Part shown: in pieces, positions 1 to 7,770 of the stretch
How positions within the stretch are numbered: the stretch's first letter is position 1
How the letters are laid out: each line of letters begins with the position of its first letter
Origin: Cytobacillus sp. NJ13
GTDB taxonomy: Bacteria; Bacillota; Bacilli; Bacillales; Cytobacillaceae
Assembly: GCA_030348385.1 (NCBI GenBank)
Contig: JAUCFP010000006.1
Span: 2,986,001-3,050,000, forward strand
Reading direction: 5' to 3'
DNA length: 64,000 nt
Notes under the pieces: model-generated
The model's database searches: none
Seen by the model: only the letters and a program-made list of their open reading frames with translations
Told to the model about the DNA's origin: nothing
Translations under genes and position numbers: made by a program

Positions 1-249
1 ATATGTTGTTGATCAACGGTTTATCCCGTTGTTGGGATGCTAAAAAATATCTATAGGCACGTTCCCTTTCTTGATTTCATCTTACCTGTATTTGGAAATG
101 TCTATAATGAGCCTCAGCTTTATTTTCAAATAAGACTTGAGACGCAGAAGATGATCGGACTCTTTTCATCAAGATGGATAATATAGAAAATAATGTAGGT
201 CAATAACGGGATGATTGAGGGTACACATGGGGCAGGAAAACAAATAACG
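1..249. other. No gene seen in the left edge
   Basis: AT-rich stretch without a convincing open frame or ribosome site. A short inverted repeat (CAACGG/CCGTTG) lies near positions 14-30. It may be the decayed upstream part of the broken gene that follows. Confidence 0.4.
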
Positions 250-468
250 ATGACTGCAGCGCTTAGTTTTCTTTTTCCTATAGGACTGATGGTCTCTTAT
301 TGGCAATGATGATATTACTATTTCATACCTGCTGCGAACCTTGCTGCCTTTTTTTCTTCATTTATTGCTCTTCTTCTTTTTCAAACACAACCTCGTTATT
401 TAGGTACATGCACTGATTGTGGGCATATGCATACTTTATCTGAGAAATTCATTTTCCAAAAGGACTGA
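250..468 (+). pseudogene. Broken small membrane protein with C-terminal CxxC
   Basis: One continuous frame of 73 codons is interrupted by two adjacent TGA codons at 307-312. Before the stops it is hydrophobic (start at 250, or at the in-frame ATG at 211). After them comes a second hydrophobic segment, then QPRYLGTCTDCGHMHTLSEK, a zinc-ribbon-like CxxC knuckle, and a stop six bases before the cupin gene. The preserved composition on both sides of the stops suggests a recently inactivated gene of one or two membrane helices plus a small metal knuckle. The family is not recognised and no clear ribosome site is visible. A sequencing error is less likely because two stops lie in the same frame. 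Confidence 0.35.
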
Positions 469-474
469 GCAGCA

Positions 475-1086
475 ATGGTTAAATACTTGGATTACACCTC
501 TCCGTCTTTAAATTACTTTTTTGATGTGAACAAAAGCAATCTGATGAAAAAAGATAACCGAAACTTTATAAATGTGTTGGGTATTCAGCAATTAAACACA
601 CTTGAAGATGTCTCGCTTCTGGATATCTATCTAAGTAAAAGCAATGTAGTAGAGCCCCATTATCACCAAAATGCTGCTGAATTAGTGTATTGTATCTCTG
701 GGGCAGCGACTGTTTCATTGCTAAATCCATTTACAAAACAAATCCAGAACTATTACATTACACCTGGGCAAGTAGCCAATGTCCCTCAGGGCTGGTGGCA
801 TTATGAGGTAGCTAATACCGACAGCACTCATCTGCTGGCCATCTTTAATGCGCCAACGCCGGAGGTTATCTTAGGATCTGACATTCTCAAATTAACACCT
901 TCAAATATAATGGCACACACTTATTGTATGGATGAAAAGCAATGGAAAAAGACCGTAGCACCTGTCCAGCCTTCGGCCTTTATTGGCCCGACAAAAGACT
1001 GCAGCAGAAACGCTTATAGCCCGGAACCAAACCAGCAATACCAATACACACAGCAATATTTCCCTCCGCAGATGTATTATTATTGA
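475..1086 (+). CDS. Cupin-domain protein with Tyr/Gln-rich tail
   Basis: A 203-residue single-cupin protein. The first cupin motif carries H62, H64 and E69 (HYHQNAAEL), and H109 (GWWHY) completes the usual 3-His/1-Glu metal site, so a metal-binding fold is intact. The strand pattern resembles one half of oxalate decarboxylase/germin-type bicupins. The last 25 residues are rich in Gln, Tyr and Pro, a composition common in Bacillus spore-coat and surface proteins, so a coat-associated role is possible but inferred. No signal peptide. The start is preceded by AAAAGGA about ten bases away, overlapping the end of the decayed upstream gene. A hairpin terminator follows directly. Substrate unknown. 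Confidence 0.85.
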   Translation: MVKYLDYTSPSLNYFFDVNKSNLMKKDNRNFINVLGIQQLNTLEDVSLLDIYLSKSNVVEPHYHQNAAELVYCISGAATVSLLNPFTKQIQNYYITPGQVANVPQGWWHYEVANTDSTHLLAIFNAPTPEVILGSDILKLTPSNIMAHTYCMDEKQWKKTVAPVQPSAFIGPTKDCSRNAYSPEPNQQYQYTQQYFPPQMYYY

Positions 1087-1091
1087 GGGTT

Positions 1092-1121
1092 TTTCAGGCA
1101 TGGATATTCCCATGCCTGTCT
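1092..1121 (+). terminator. Hairpin terminator after the cupin gene
   Basis: Perfect 9-bp stem CAGGCATGG/CCATGCCTG with a six-base loop followed by TCTTCT. It lies between convergent genes and may serve both. Confidence 0.6.
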
Positions 1122-1133
1122 TCTAAGGGTTTC

Positions 1134-1841
1134 TTAGCATATACAAGACTTCCGCTTAAACCCAACCCGCTTTTTCGACTCCACCTTCTCAATATATTCC
1201 TTGGCTAAAGGAACTTTACAGGCAGAGTTTCCGACATCCACATGCACTTTTCCGATATGCGCAGCGACATTCTTTGCTTCCGCATTCAGCTCCGGTACAT
1301 AAGAGCCCACTGAGATGACAAAGCCATTCATCACATACCTTACTCGGTTTTTTTCTTCATGAATGGTATTCTTAACTTTATTCAATAATGCTCTTATTTC
1401 ACTGACATCCAGCTCATCATCAGGTGTGATCGATACATAATTGGAATACGTGCTCCAGCCGCAAACCGAAACCATTTCATCCTCCGATTTGATCCACTCT
1501 CGGGCCAATTCTAGAGCATAATTACTTTCCGCTGCCACCTGGGCAACTGTATACTCCGCAGCCATGTACCAATATGCCTTCTCAGCCCAACCCTGTAAAG
1601 TCTCTTTTGTCATTAGCTTCGGATTGACAGATAGCCCTGCCAAATACATCGCATCATGATTTCCTGACTCATATAATTGAAGTGCCAGCTCATGATCCTT
1701 CTTTACATGCTTCACCAGCTTTTTCAAATCTCCAACCTTCACGCCAAAAAAAGGTTCCTTCGCCCCGTGATTCATGAAGATCCGCTTCGTTTGCTCTGTA
1801 CCAAGCTCCTCTAGCTTTTGCATGATTTCTTCGTAAGTCAT
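1134..1841 (-). CDS. AlkD-like DNA alkylation repair protein
   Basis: A 235-residue all-helical protein of the DNA alkylation repair (AlkD/HEAT-like) family, which removes N3/N7-alkylated purines without base flipping. Recognisable features are the N-terminal TKRIFMNHGAKEPFFGVKVG segment, the repeated helical pairs, and the C-terminal GNSACKVPLAKEYIEKVE segment. The start at 1841 is chosen because AAAGGGTG sits seven bases upstream; a longer frame exists but lacks a ribosome site. It follows closely (13 bp) a short possibly decayed frame and may be cotranscribed with it. Ends in a Cys-rich CIC tail, which is unusual. Function is by family; catalytic residues were not checked individually. Confidence 0.88.
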   Translation of the reverse strand: MTYEEIMQKLEELGTEQTKRIFMNHGAKEPFFGVKVGDLKKLVKHVKKDHELALQLYESGNHDAMYLAGLSVNPKLMTKETLQGWAEKAYWYMAAEYTVAQVAAESNYALELAREWIKSEDEMVSVCGWSTYSNYVSITPDDELDVSEIRALLNKVKNTIHEEKNRVRYVMNGFVISVGSYVPELNAEAKNVAAHIGKVHVDVGNSACKVPLAKEYIEKVESKKRVGFKRKSCIC

Positions 1842-1854
1842 CTCTTTCACCCTT

Positions 1855-2049
1855 TCAAACAATAGCCGCCTTTTCATTATCGGCTTTTTCATTTACTTTA
1901 AGCCAATTTCCCCTTAAAAGGCTCTTGTCACCAAGCTGAATAGAGTTACGTAAAGGAAAAAATAAGCTATATATTGTGGCTAAGTTGAGCTTTTCAACAG
2001 CAGTCATTAATTTTCTTCCAACAAACGGATTATGGATTAATTTCGTCAC
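1855..2049 (-). CDS. Possible small or residual membrane-associated protein
   Basis: A 64-codon frame (open upstream to 2097) that reads as a protein-like sequence with an N-terminal hydrophobic stretch (LFVSIQIFWAV) upstream of the ATG, followed by a basic amphipathic part. It sits 13 bp upstream of the AlkD-like gene. No good ribosome site precedes the ATG, and no family is recognised. It could be the C-terminal remnant of a larger membrane protein or a chance frame. Confidence 0.25.
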   Translation of the reverse strand: MTKLIHNPFVGRKLMTAVEKLNLATIYSLFFPLRNSIQLGDKSLLRGNWLKVNEKADNEKAAIV

Positions 2050-2116
2050 TGCCCAGAAAATCTGTATGCTGACAAACAGGAGAATGAATAGATTCCTTCA
2101 AACCAACCCCTCATGA

Positions 2117-2350
2117 TCATATTTGCTGACACACCCCCATTGATTTCTCCCTTGCAAGGTCTAACATTCCACTATGGGCATCAACTCCAATCAGATGATG
2201 GCCCTTCCTGGCCAGCGGAATGGTCGCCCGTCCTGTCCCGCAGGCTAAATCTATGATGGGCCCACCCGTTTTTGAAGCCCATTTCAGCAGATAGGATTTA
2301 TTCTCTTTATCATATAAAATCGGAACATTGTATTCTTCTGTATTTTTCAT
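2117..2350 (-). pseudogene. Truncated class I SAM methyltransferase (N-terminus only)
   Basis: The 77 residues contain an intact methyltransferase motif I, IIDLACGTGRATIPLARKGH, and the following acidic turn (GVDAHSGMLDLAREK), but the frame stops where the rest of the Rossmann fold (motifs II-IV, normally another 120-180 residues) should follow. Nothing resembling the missing half is found in the next 250 bases in any frame. Therefore it is a deletion remnant rather than a point-mutated gene. It overlaps the end of the upstream small membrane gene by about 40 bases. Confidence 0.6.
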
Positions 2351-2564
2351 AATATCCCGATTTATTTCTCCTTTCTATCTTCATATGAAGTTTCACTTCT
2401 AGCTTCAATTCTTTGGGGTCCCTGCTGCTTTTCCCGACCAGCCCATTATCCATGTCATGAATTGGGGTAAAGTTACTGCCTGATATGTCTCTTCTGGACT
2501 TAAGCATGCGAAAAAGAATATAAATCAGCAAACCTATTACTGCGATTAATAAAATATAGTGCAC
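2310..2564 (-). CDS. Small single-helix membrane protein
   Basis: A predicted 84-residue protein starting at the GTG at 2564, chosen because GAGGTGG lies five bases upstream. It has one N-terminal transmembrane helix (HYILLIAVIGLLIYILFRML) followed by a basic SRR stop-transfer and a charged cytoplasmic tail with many Lys/Arg. Family not recognised. It is 19 bp downstream of a tiny TatA-like frame and reads into the truncated methyltransferase, so the last residues could have been changed by the same deletion. Confidence 0.45.
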   Translation of the reverse strand: MHYILLIAVIGLLIYILFRMLKSRRDISGSNFTPIHDMDNGLVGKSSRDPKELKLEVKLHMKIERRNKSGYYEKYRRIQCSDFI

Positions 2565-2583
2565 TTTTGCCACCTCATATCCA

Positions 2584-2682
2584 TTATTTCTTAAACAGCC
2601 GGTAAACAAAAAAAATTCCACTTGCTATCAGCAGTAAAAGTAAAAGCAGAATCAGTCCCGGAACACCAATATTAGCTAACAA
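2584..2682 (-). CDS. 32-residue TatA-like mini membrane peptide
   Basis: A short frame starting with TTG, preceded at seven bases by a perfect AGGAGG. It encodes LANIGVPGLILLLLLLLIAS plus a basic FVYRLFKK end. The opening NIGVPGLILIL is the typical start of Bacillus TatA proteins, but the FGPKKLP hinge and the amphipathic helix that follow in TatA are absent. So it is either a TatA-derived remnant kept as a single transmembrane helix or an independent small membrane peptide. The strong ribosome site argues that it is translated. First gene of a small operon with the next membrane protein. Confidence 0.45.
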   Translation of the reverse strand: MLANIGVPGLILLLLLLLIASGIFFVYRLFKK

Positions 2683-2943
2683 ATCTATACCTCCTTCCAA
2701 ACAATAGAAAAATACTAGTTATAGACTCTCTCCTTATTTAAACCTTTTTACACAAACATTTCTTCTAAAATATGTGAATTATTAACGAAATTAAAAACGG
2801 GAAAAAACGCTCATGAATTCTTGTTGCATTTTTTTACAAAAAAGGATAATTTTAATTCATAAAGAATAAAATGTTACATCTGCATATTAGGGTGCAGACC
2901 TTACAGCGAGAAAATATGTTATGGAAAAAGGGGATTGAAGCAC
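2683..2943. other. Divergent intergenic region
   Basis: 260 bp AT-rich region between the small minus-strand operon and the YiaA/B-like gene. It should hold promoters for both. I see no specific operator or RNA structure. Confidence 0.4.
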
Positions 2944-3198
2944 ATGCAAAAGTATAGAAGGAGAAACACACCGGCTTTTACATTTTTAGCATACTTTACA
3001 CTGATTGCCGGTGTCGGTTTGTTTCTGATAGGACTTTACAATGCTGATATGGAGCTTAATGAAAAAGGGTATTATATTGCGGTCATGCTCCTGGTGGCGG
3101 TTGGTTCCATTCTTACTCAGAAAGTAACACGGGACAATGCAGAAGATGCGGAAATCATGGCAGAGCAGGAGCGCAGATCAGCTAAAATTGAGCAATAA
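2944..3198 (+). CDS. YiaA/YiaB two-helix inner-membrane protein
   Basis: An 84-residue protein with two transmembrane helices (about residues 11-33 and 44-62) separated by YNADMELNEKGYY, the pattern of the YiaAB two-helix family. The C-terminus is highly charged and cytoplasmic. The ATG at 2944 is chosen because GGGGA lies nine bases upstream; an upstream in-frame TTG overlaps that site. The family is widespread, and no reaction is established. Single-gene transcript ended by the hairpin at 3204. Confidence 0.8.
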   Translation: MQKYRRRNTPAFTFLAYFTLIAGVGLFLIGLYNADMELNEKGYYIAVMLLVAVGSILTQKVTRDNAEDAEIMAEQERRSAKIEQ

Positions 3199-3203
3199 TA
3201 CAC

Positions 3204-3236
3204 AAGCTCAGAAATGCTTCTGGGCTTTTTCTTTTG
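3204..3236 (+). terminator. Intrinsic terminator after the YiaA/B-like gene
   Basis: Stem AAGCTCAGAA/TTCTGGGCTT with one G-U pair and a four-base loop, followed by a T-rich tail. Confidence 0.75.
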
Positions 3237-3253
3237 ATTAAAATAAAAAGGTA

Positions 3254-3283
3254 TTGACTTTAACACTTAAAAGCGTTTAAGAT
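3254..3283 (+). promoter_or_regulatory. phhA leader promoter with palindromic operator in the spacer
   Basis: TTGACT at 3254-3259 and TAAGAT at 3278-3283 (spacer 18) form a plausible SigA promoter. The spacer contains CACTTAAAAGCGTTTAAG (3264-3281), whose outer arms CTTAAA/TTTAAG are inverted repeats. An identical 18-mer recurs at 3552, on the other side of the T-box leader. A repressor bound here would block RNA polymerase. The regulator is unknown. Confidence 0.6.
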
Positions 3284-3289
3284 ATAAAG

Positions 3290-3537
3290 CATCCAAATAC
3301 TTAAATGCTTTGAAGGAATTGAAGTAGTGATATCCTCCCTGTTGCAGAGAGCTGGTGGTGCTGAAAACCAGTACACAGGAGATCACGAATTACGTTTCTG
3401 GAGCTTCTTATTTCTTTTCTGAAATAAGACGGTTTAGCCGTTATTCTGTGAAGTGGTAAGTTCTATACTTACAATCAGGGTGGTACCGCGAATAAATTCG
3501 TCCCTGCTGAATGAAAATTCAGCAGGGATTTTTTATA
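3290..3537 (+). ncRNA. T-box riboswitch leader, probably tyrosine-responsive
   Basis: The invariant T-box GGGTGGTACCGCG lies at 3478-3490, followed by the competing terminator TCCCTGCTGAA/TTCAGCAGGGA with a T6 tail (3501-3535). Stem I shows the usual AGAGAGCTGGTGGTGCTG motif near 3344. In the specifier loop GAA (3387-3389) is followed by TTACG. TAC (Tyr) at 3391-3393, followed by a purine, is the likely specifier, while TTA (Leu) one base earlier cannot be excluded. A tyrosine T-box makes sense before a phenylalanine hydroxylase that makes tyrosine, and tyrosine T-boxes before this gene are known in other Bacillus species. Confidence 0.93.
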
Positions 3538-3551
3538 TCCGTTCACTTTCG

Positions 3552-3569
3552 CACTTAAAAGCGTTTAAG
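3552..3569 (+). promoter_or_regulatory. Second copy of the phhA palindromic element
   Basis: CACTTAAAAGCGTTTAAG again, identical over 18 bases to the copy in the promoter, centre-to-centre distance 288 bp. It lies 31 bases upstream of the phhA start, between the T-box terminator and the ribosome site AAAAGGAG. Position suggests an operator pair or an RNA-level element. Confidence 0.5.
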
Positions 3570-3599
3570 CATAAAAACTATTAAAAGGAGACATACCAA

Positions 3600-5330
3600 A
3601 TGAAGAAATCGATACCCCTGCACTTACGTCCTTTTACAGCCCAGCAGCATTACAATGCATACAGCCCCATTGATCATGCAGTTTGGAGATATGTGATGAG
3701 GCAAAACCATCATTTCCTTGAGGACATCGCCCATGATGCATTCACTTCAGGCCTGAAGTCGTCCGGCATTTCCATTGACAGCATTCCAAGGGTAAGTGAA
3801 ATGAACGATCATTTAGATAAAATCGGCTGGGGAGCTGTCATTGTCGACGGATTGATTCCGGGTACAGCGTTTTTTGATTTTCAAGCGCATGGCATCCTTC
3901 CAATTGCAACGGATATACGCCAGAAGACCAATATCGAATACACACCCGCTCCTGACATTCTCCATGAAGCCGCGGGGCATGCGCCGATTTTATTTGATGA
4001 AACATACTCAGAGTTTGTTAAATTAATCGGAAATATCGGCGCCAACGCTTTTGCGACAAAAGAAGAACATGAGGTGTTTGAAGCAACCAGGCATTTATCA
4101 ATTGTCATGGAAAGCCCTGCTTCAACTGAAGAAGAAATTGAAGCAGCCAAACAGCAATTAAAGGAAAAACAGCAGCACGTAAAAGGACTTTCTGAAGCTG
4201 AGCAAATCTCCCGGATTTTCTGGTGGACAGTCGAATTTGGCCTGATTGGCGATCTGCAGCAGCCAAAAATCTTCGGTGCAGGACTGCTGTCATCTGTAGG
4301 CGAAAGCAAACATTGCCTGTCCGATCAGGTGATGAAGCGCAGGTTCACAATTGAAGACGCAATAAACACCAGCTATGACGTTACATCTATGCAGACTCAG
4401 CTATTTGTATGCGAAAGTTTTGAACAATTGATTGAGGAAGTAACTATATTCGGAGAAACAATGGCTTTCCGTGAAGGCGGCACGTCAGCCATCGAGAAAG
4501 CAATCGCTTCAAGCCAGGTTGCTCACATAGAATACAATTCAGGCATTCAGCTTACTGGTTTGTTCACAGAAATCATAAAGGATGCAAAAGGTGAAGCCAT
4601 CTATGTCAAAACGTCAGGGCCAAGTGCCCTATCGATCCAAAATGAACAAATTAATCATCATGGTCCTAATATTCACAATGACGGCTTTGGAGCGCCAATC
4701 GGAAAACTTTCAGGCCGCATTCAGCTTGAAAAGCAGACCGAACAGAGCCTGAAGAAGCTCGGCATCGAGATGAACAAAATGATGCAAATCACCTTCGAAA
4801 GCGGTATAGAAGTTTCCGGCCATGTGACGAATCTATTATTTAATCATGATTCTCTTATTTTAATATCACTTGAAGAATGTCTCGTCAAAAAGGGAGAAGA
4901 AATCTTGTTCCATCCCACTTGGGGCACATATGATTTAGCTGTAGGCAGCCAGATTGTTTCTGCACGGCCAATCGCAGCGGATTACGCTGCATTCCATGGG
5001 GAACCCGTTATGAATGAAGAAAGCCAAAAAGAAGGAAAAATCCTTACGCTTCTGGAAGAATTATATGGGGAAGTAAGGCAAATCCGGGAAACGAATTTCC
5101 CTCAGGATGTCCTTCTTCACAGTGTTATTGGAAAAATTCTCGATGAGTTCCCGGAAGAATGGCTGCTTCAGCTGGAAGTTCTGGAATTGCTTGAAAAGCA
5201 TGACAAAGAATCGCCTTTGAAAAAACTGCTCCTGGACCAGCTTGAAAAGTTAAGTAAGGAAGAACGCTATGTCCGCCTGATTCAAAACGGACTTGATGTC
5301 ATCTTTGATCGGAGGAATGTCACAGTATGA
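3600..5330 (+). CDS. phhA: Phenylalanine 4-hydroxylase (aromatic amino acid hydroxylase)
   Basis: A 576-residue iron- and tetrahydropterin-dependent hydroxylase converting phenylalanine to tyrosine. Iron ligands of the 2-His-1-carboxylate triad are visible: H122 and H127 in HEAAGH, and E212 in WWTVEFG. The catalytic domain occupies about residues 1-300; the rest is a C-terminal extension of about 270 residues, typical of the long Bacillus form and not of the 260-residue proteobacterial enzyme, whose role is unknown. Preceded by a T-box and two operator-like palindromes, so synthesis should rise when charged tRNA-Tyr is scarce. Overlaps the pterin dehydratase gene by four bases (ATGA), indicating translational coupling with the enzyme that recycles its cofactor. 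Confidence 0.95.
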   Translation: MKKSIPLHLRPFTAQQHYNAYSPIDHAVWRYVMRQNHHFLEDIAHDAFTSGLKSSGISIDSIPRVSEMNDHLDKIGWGAVIVDGLIPGTAFFDFQAHGILPIATDIRQKTNIEYTPAPDILHEAAGHAPILFDETYSEFVKLIGNIGANAFATKEEHEVFEATRHLSIVMESPASTEEEIEAAKQQLKEKQQHVKGLSEAEQISRIFWWTVEFGLIGDLQQPKIFGAGLLSSVGESKHCLSDQVMKRRFTIEDAINTSYDVTSMQTQLFVCESFEQLIEEVTIFGETMAFREGGTSAIEKAIASSQVAHIEYNSGIQLTGLFTEIIKDAKGEAIYVKTSGPSALSIQNEQINHHGPNIHNDGFGAPIGKLSGRIQLEKQTEQSLKKLGIEMNKMMQITFESGIEVSGHVTNLLFNHDSLILISLEECLVKKGEEILFHPTWGTYDLAVGSQIVSARPIAADYAAFHGEPVMNEESQKEGKILTLLEELYGEVRQIRETNFPQDVLLHSVIGKILDEFPEEWLLQLEVLELLEKHDKESPLKKLLLDQLEKLSKEERYVRLIQNGLDVIFDRRNVTV

Positions 5331-5623
5331 CAAGATTAAGTGAAGAAGAAATAGCCCAGCACCTATCCACACTGCCGGACTGGAAAAGAAAAGACAGCAA
5401 ATGGATTGAACGCCGTTACCGCTTCAAAGAATATTTAGAAGGTATCGCATTCGTAAATAAAATAGCGGACCTTGCCGAAAAAGAAAATCATCATCCTTTT
5501 ATCACCATTCAATACAAAATGGTGATCGTCTCCCTCACTTCCTGGAGTGAAAATGGGCTGACAAGTCTGGATTTTAAGTTAACCCGGCAGATAGATGATG
5601 TTTATCTTGCAGACCATTACTAA
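5327..5623 (+). CDS. phhB: 4a-hydroxytetrahydrobiopterin dehydratase
   Basis: A 98-residue pterin-4a-carbinolamine dehydratase (PCD/DCoH fold), which dehydrates the 4a-hydroxypterin released by phenylalanine hydroxylase. The catalytic ENHHPF motif is at residues 53-58, and the conserved SWSENGLTSLD segment follows at about 72-82. Full length for the family. Its ATG overlaps the phhA stop, so both are made from one message. Cytoplasmic. Confidence 0.93.
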   Translation: MTRLSEEEIAQHLSTLPDWKRKDSKWIERRYRFKEYLEGIAFVNKIADLAEKENHHPFITIQYKMVIVSLTSWSENGLTSLDFKLTRQIDDVYLADHY

Positions 5624-5683
5624 AAAAATAAGTACCTACTCATGAGGCAAGATAAATCCCCAACCACAAAGAATAAAAAGAAT

Positions 5684-5716
5684 GCCCCATTTAGAATGAA
5701 AACTAACTGGGGCTTA
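5684..5716. terminator. Bidirectional terminator between phhB and mccB
   Basis: Stem GCCCCA/TGGGGC with an inner TTAG/CTAA pairing. It lies six bases beyond the mccB stop and mainly serves that operon, read on the minus strand. Confidence 0.7.
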
Positions 5717-5719
5717 TTC

Positions 5720-6847
5720 CTATAGCGCTGACTGCAAATCCTCAATTAAATCTTCAGCATCTTCCAGGCCAACCGAAATGCGGATCAGGCCGTCTGTAAT
5801 ACCCAATTCCTGACGGCGTTCTCTCGGAATCGATGCATGCGTCATTTTGGCTGGAAGGGAAATCAGGCTTTCAACTGCTCCCAAACTTTCTGCAAGGGTA
5901 AAGTATTTTACTTTTTTCAGCACCTCTTCTGCCTTTTCACCGGTTCCGGCATCAAAGGAAATCATTCCGCCAAAGCCCCGTGCCTGCTTCGAGTGAATGT
6001 CATACCCTTTATGATCTTTAAAACCTGGATAATAAACCTTTGAAACCTGCGGATGATCGGCAAGAAAATGTGCCACCCTTTTCGCATTTTCTTCAATTTC
6101 CTCCATCCGAATTGCCAGTGTCCGAATTCCCCTGATTAATAGCCAGCTATCCTGCGGCCCCAAAACAGCACCGATTGAATTTTGGATGAAGTGCATATCT
6201 GCTGCAAGCTGTTCGGAATTCACCACAACCAGCCCGGCAACAACATCACTATGTCCGCCTATATATTTGGTGGCACTATGCAGGACAATATCAGCTCCCA
6301 GTTCAATTGGATTCTGCCAGTAAGGTGTACTGAAGGTGTTATCCACAATCATAAGCAAATTCTTGGATTTGGCCAGCTTGGAGATTCCGGCCAAGTCTGT
6401 AATCTTCAGCAATGGATTTGTTGGCGTCTCAACATAAATGGCTTTTGTATTTTCCTGTATCTCCGCTTCCACAGCAGCCAAATCACTTGTATCCACAAAG
6501 GTTACATCTACATTATATTTCGTCAAAACCTTTGTCACTAACCGATAGGACCCGCCATACACATCATCTGTGAAAATAACATGATCTCCTGTTGAAAATA
6601 AGTGCATTACAGAAGAGATAGCTGCCATGCCGGAACCGAAAGCAAAGCCGCGGTATCCGCCTTCCAAATCCTTTATTAATTCCTCCAGTGCATGCCTTGT
6701 CGGATTTCCGGTTCTTGCGTACTCATAAACGAAATTGCCCACACCATCTTGTTTAAAGGTACTGGCATGGTGGACAGGTATGGAAACGGCACCTGTATGT
6801 TCATCCCTGGAGATGCCGCCGTGAATCATTTGTGTTTTCTTTCTCAT
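5720..6847 (-). CDS. mccB: Cystathionine gamma-lyase / homocysteine gamma-lyase
   Basis: A 375-residue Cys/Met-metabolism PLP enzyme. The PLP lysine is K194 in SATKYIGGHSD and the ring-binding aspartate is D169 in VDNTFSTPYW. Together with mccA it forms the reverse transsulfuration route from homocysteine to cysteine; the B. subtilis homologue (YrhB) cleaves cystathionine and also homocysteine. Starts within the mccA stop (ATGA overlap, 6844-6847). Function assigned by family and by the mccA partner; the fold is also used by cystathionine beta-lyase and gamma-synthase. Confidence 0.92.
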   Translation of the reverse strand: MRKKTQMIHGGISRDEHTGAVSIPVHHASTFKQDGVGNFVYEYARTGNPTRHALEELIKDLEGGYRGFAFGSGMAAISSVMHLFSTGDHVIFTDDVYGGSYRLVTKVLTKYNVDVTFVDTSDLAAVEAEIQENTKAIYVETPTNPLLKITDLAGISKLAKSKNLLMIVDNTFSTPYWQNPIELGADIVLHSATKYIGGHSDVVAGLVVVNSEQLAADMHFIQNSIGAVLGPQDSWLLIRGIRTLAIRMEEIEENAKRVAHFLADHPQVSKVYYPGFKDHKGYDIHSKQARGFGGMISFDAGTGEKAEEVLKKVKYFTLAESLGAVESLISLPAKMTHASIPRERRQELGITDGLIRISVGLEDAEDLIEDLQSAL

Positions 6848-7770
6848 TGTTTATCCTCCTCATAAATAGATTTACTTAAATACCGCTCACTGCTGTCAGG
6901 AAAAATCGTGAGAATATTCGTGCCAGGCGGAGCATTTTCAGCTTCTCTCAATACTGCTTCGAAAGCAGCTCCTGACGAACTTCCAACTAAGTATCCTTGC
7001 AGCAATGCCAGCTCCTTCACTCGTTTAAAGGCATCTTTATCTGAAATTGTATGAATGGCGTCAAATAAGTCTGTTTCCATGTACGGTGGCAAAAACTCCA
7101 TCCCGATTCCCTCGGTTCGATGCGGCCCTGCCTTTCCGCCATTTAAAATGGAGCCTTCAGGTTCGACAATAACTGTCTTTATCTTTGGATTCTTTTCTTT
7201 AAAAAATCTGGCGCAGCCCATGAACGTACCGCCAGTCCCTGCTCCTGCTGCAAAAATATCAATCTTCCCATCTAACGCTTCGAAAATCTCAGGTCCCAAT
7301 GTTTCATAATACGTTTGTGGGTTATTTTCATTGCTAAATTGCTGAGGACTATAGGAATTAGGAATTTCCTGCAATAATTCATGTGTTTTCCTAATAGCGC
7401 CTTCCATGCCCTCTTCAGTCGGCGTATTAATAACTTCTGCCCCTAACGCTTTCATTAGTTCCTGTTTTTCAATGCTGAATTTTTGAGGTACGACACAGAT
7501 GACTTTGATCTTCTTTCCAATAGCAGCCAGCGCTAAGCCGATCCCTGTATTCCCTGCAGTCGGTTCAATTACAGCGCCATCTTCCGGGAGAAGCCCATCC
7601 TCAATCGCTGTCTGAATCAGCTTTTGTCCTAACCGGTCCTTTACACTGCCGCCCGGGTTAAAATATTCAAGCTTTGCGAAAACATTTACTCCCTGCGGAA
7701 CAGCATAGTGTTTGATTTTCACAAGAGGGGTATGCCCAATCAGTTCTTTCACACTGCTGTAATAATTCAT
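6844..7770 (-). CDS. mccA: O-acetylserine-dependent cystathionine beta-synthase
   Basis: A 308-residue fold-type II PLP enzyme of the cysteine synthase family. PLP lysine is K44 in NPGGSVKDR; the TAGNTGIG phosphate-binding loop and the GAGTGGTFMG glycine loop are present. The partnership with mccB points to YrhA-like cystathionine synthesis rather than to a plain CysK. The ATG at 7770 is chosen because GAGGTG lies seven bases upstream; an in-frame GTG nine bases further out overlaps that site. A strong promoter and a CymR-like box lie upstream. The mtnN gene, which sits between yrrT and mccA in B. subtilis, is absent here. Confidence 0.92.
   Translation of the reverse strand: MNYYSSVKELIGHTPLVKIKHYAVPQGVNVFAKLEYFNPGGSVKDRLGQKLIQTAIEDGLLPEDGAVIEPTAGNTGIGLALAAIGKKIKVICVVPQKFSIEKQELMKALGAEVINTPTEEGMEGAIRKTHELLQEIPNSYSPQQFSNENNPQTYYETLGPEIFEALDGKIDIFAAGAGTGGTFMGCARFFKEKNPKIKTVIVEPEGSILNGGKAGPHRTEGIGMEFLPPYMETDLFDAIHTISDKDAFKRVKELALLQGYLVGSSSGAAFEAVLREAENAPPGTNILTIFPDSSERYLSKSIYEEDKQ

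Noticed and set aside
307-312. TGA-TGA as selenocysteine codons
   Set aside because: No SECIS-like hairpin follows, two adjacent Sec codons would be exceptional, and Bacillaceae normally lack the selenocysteine system.
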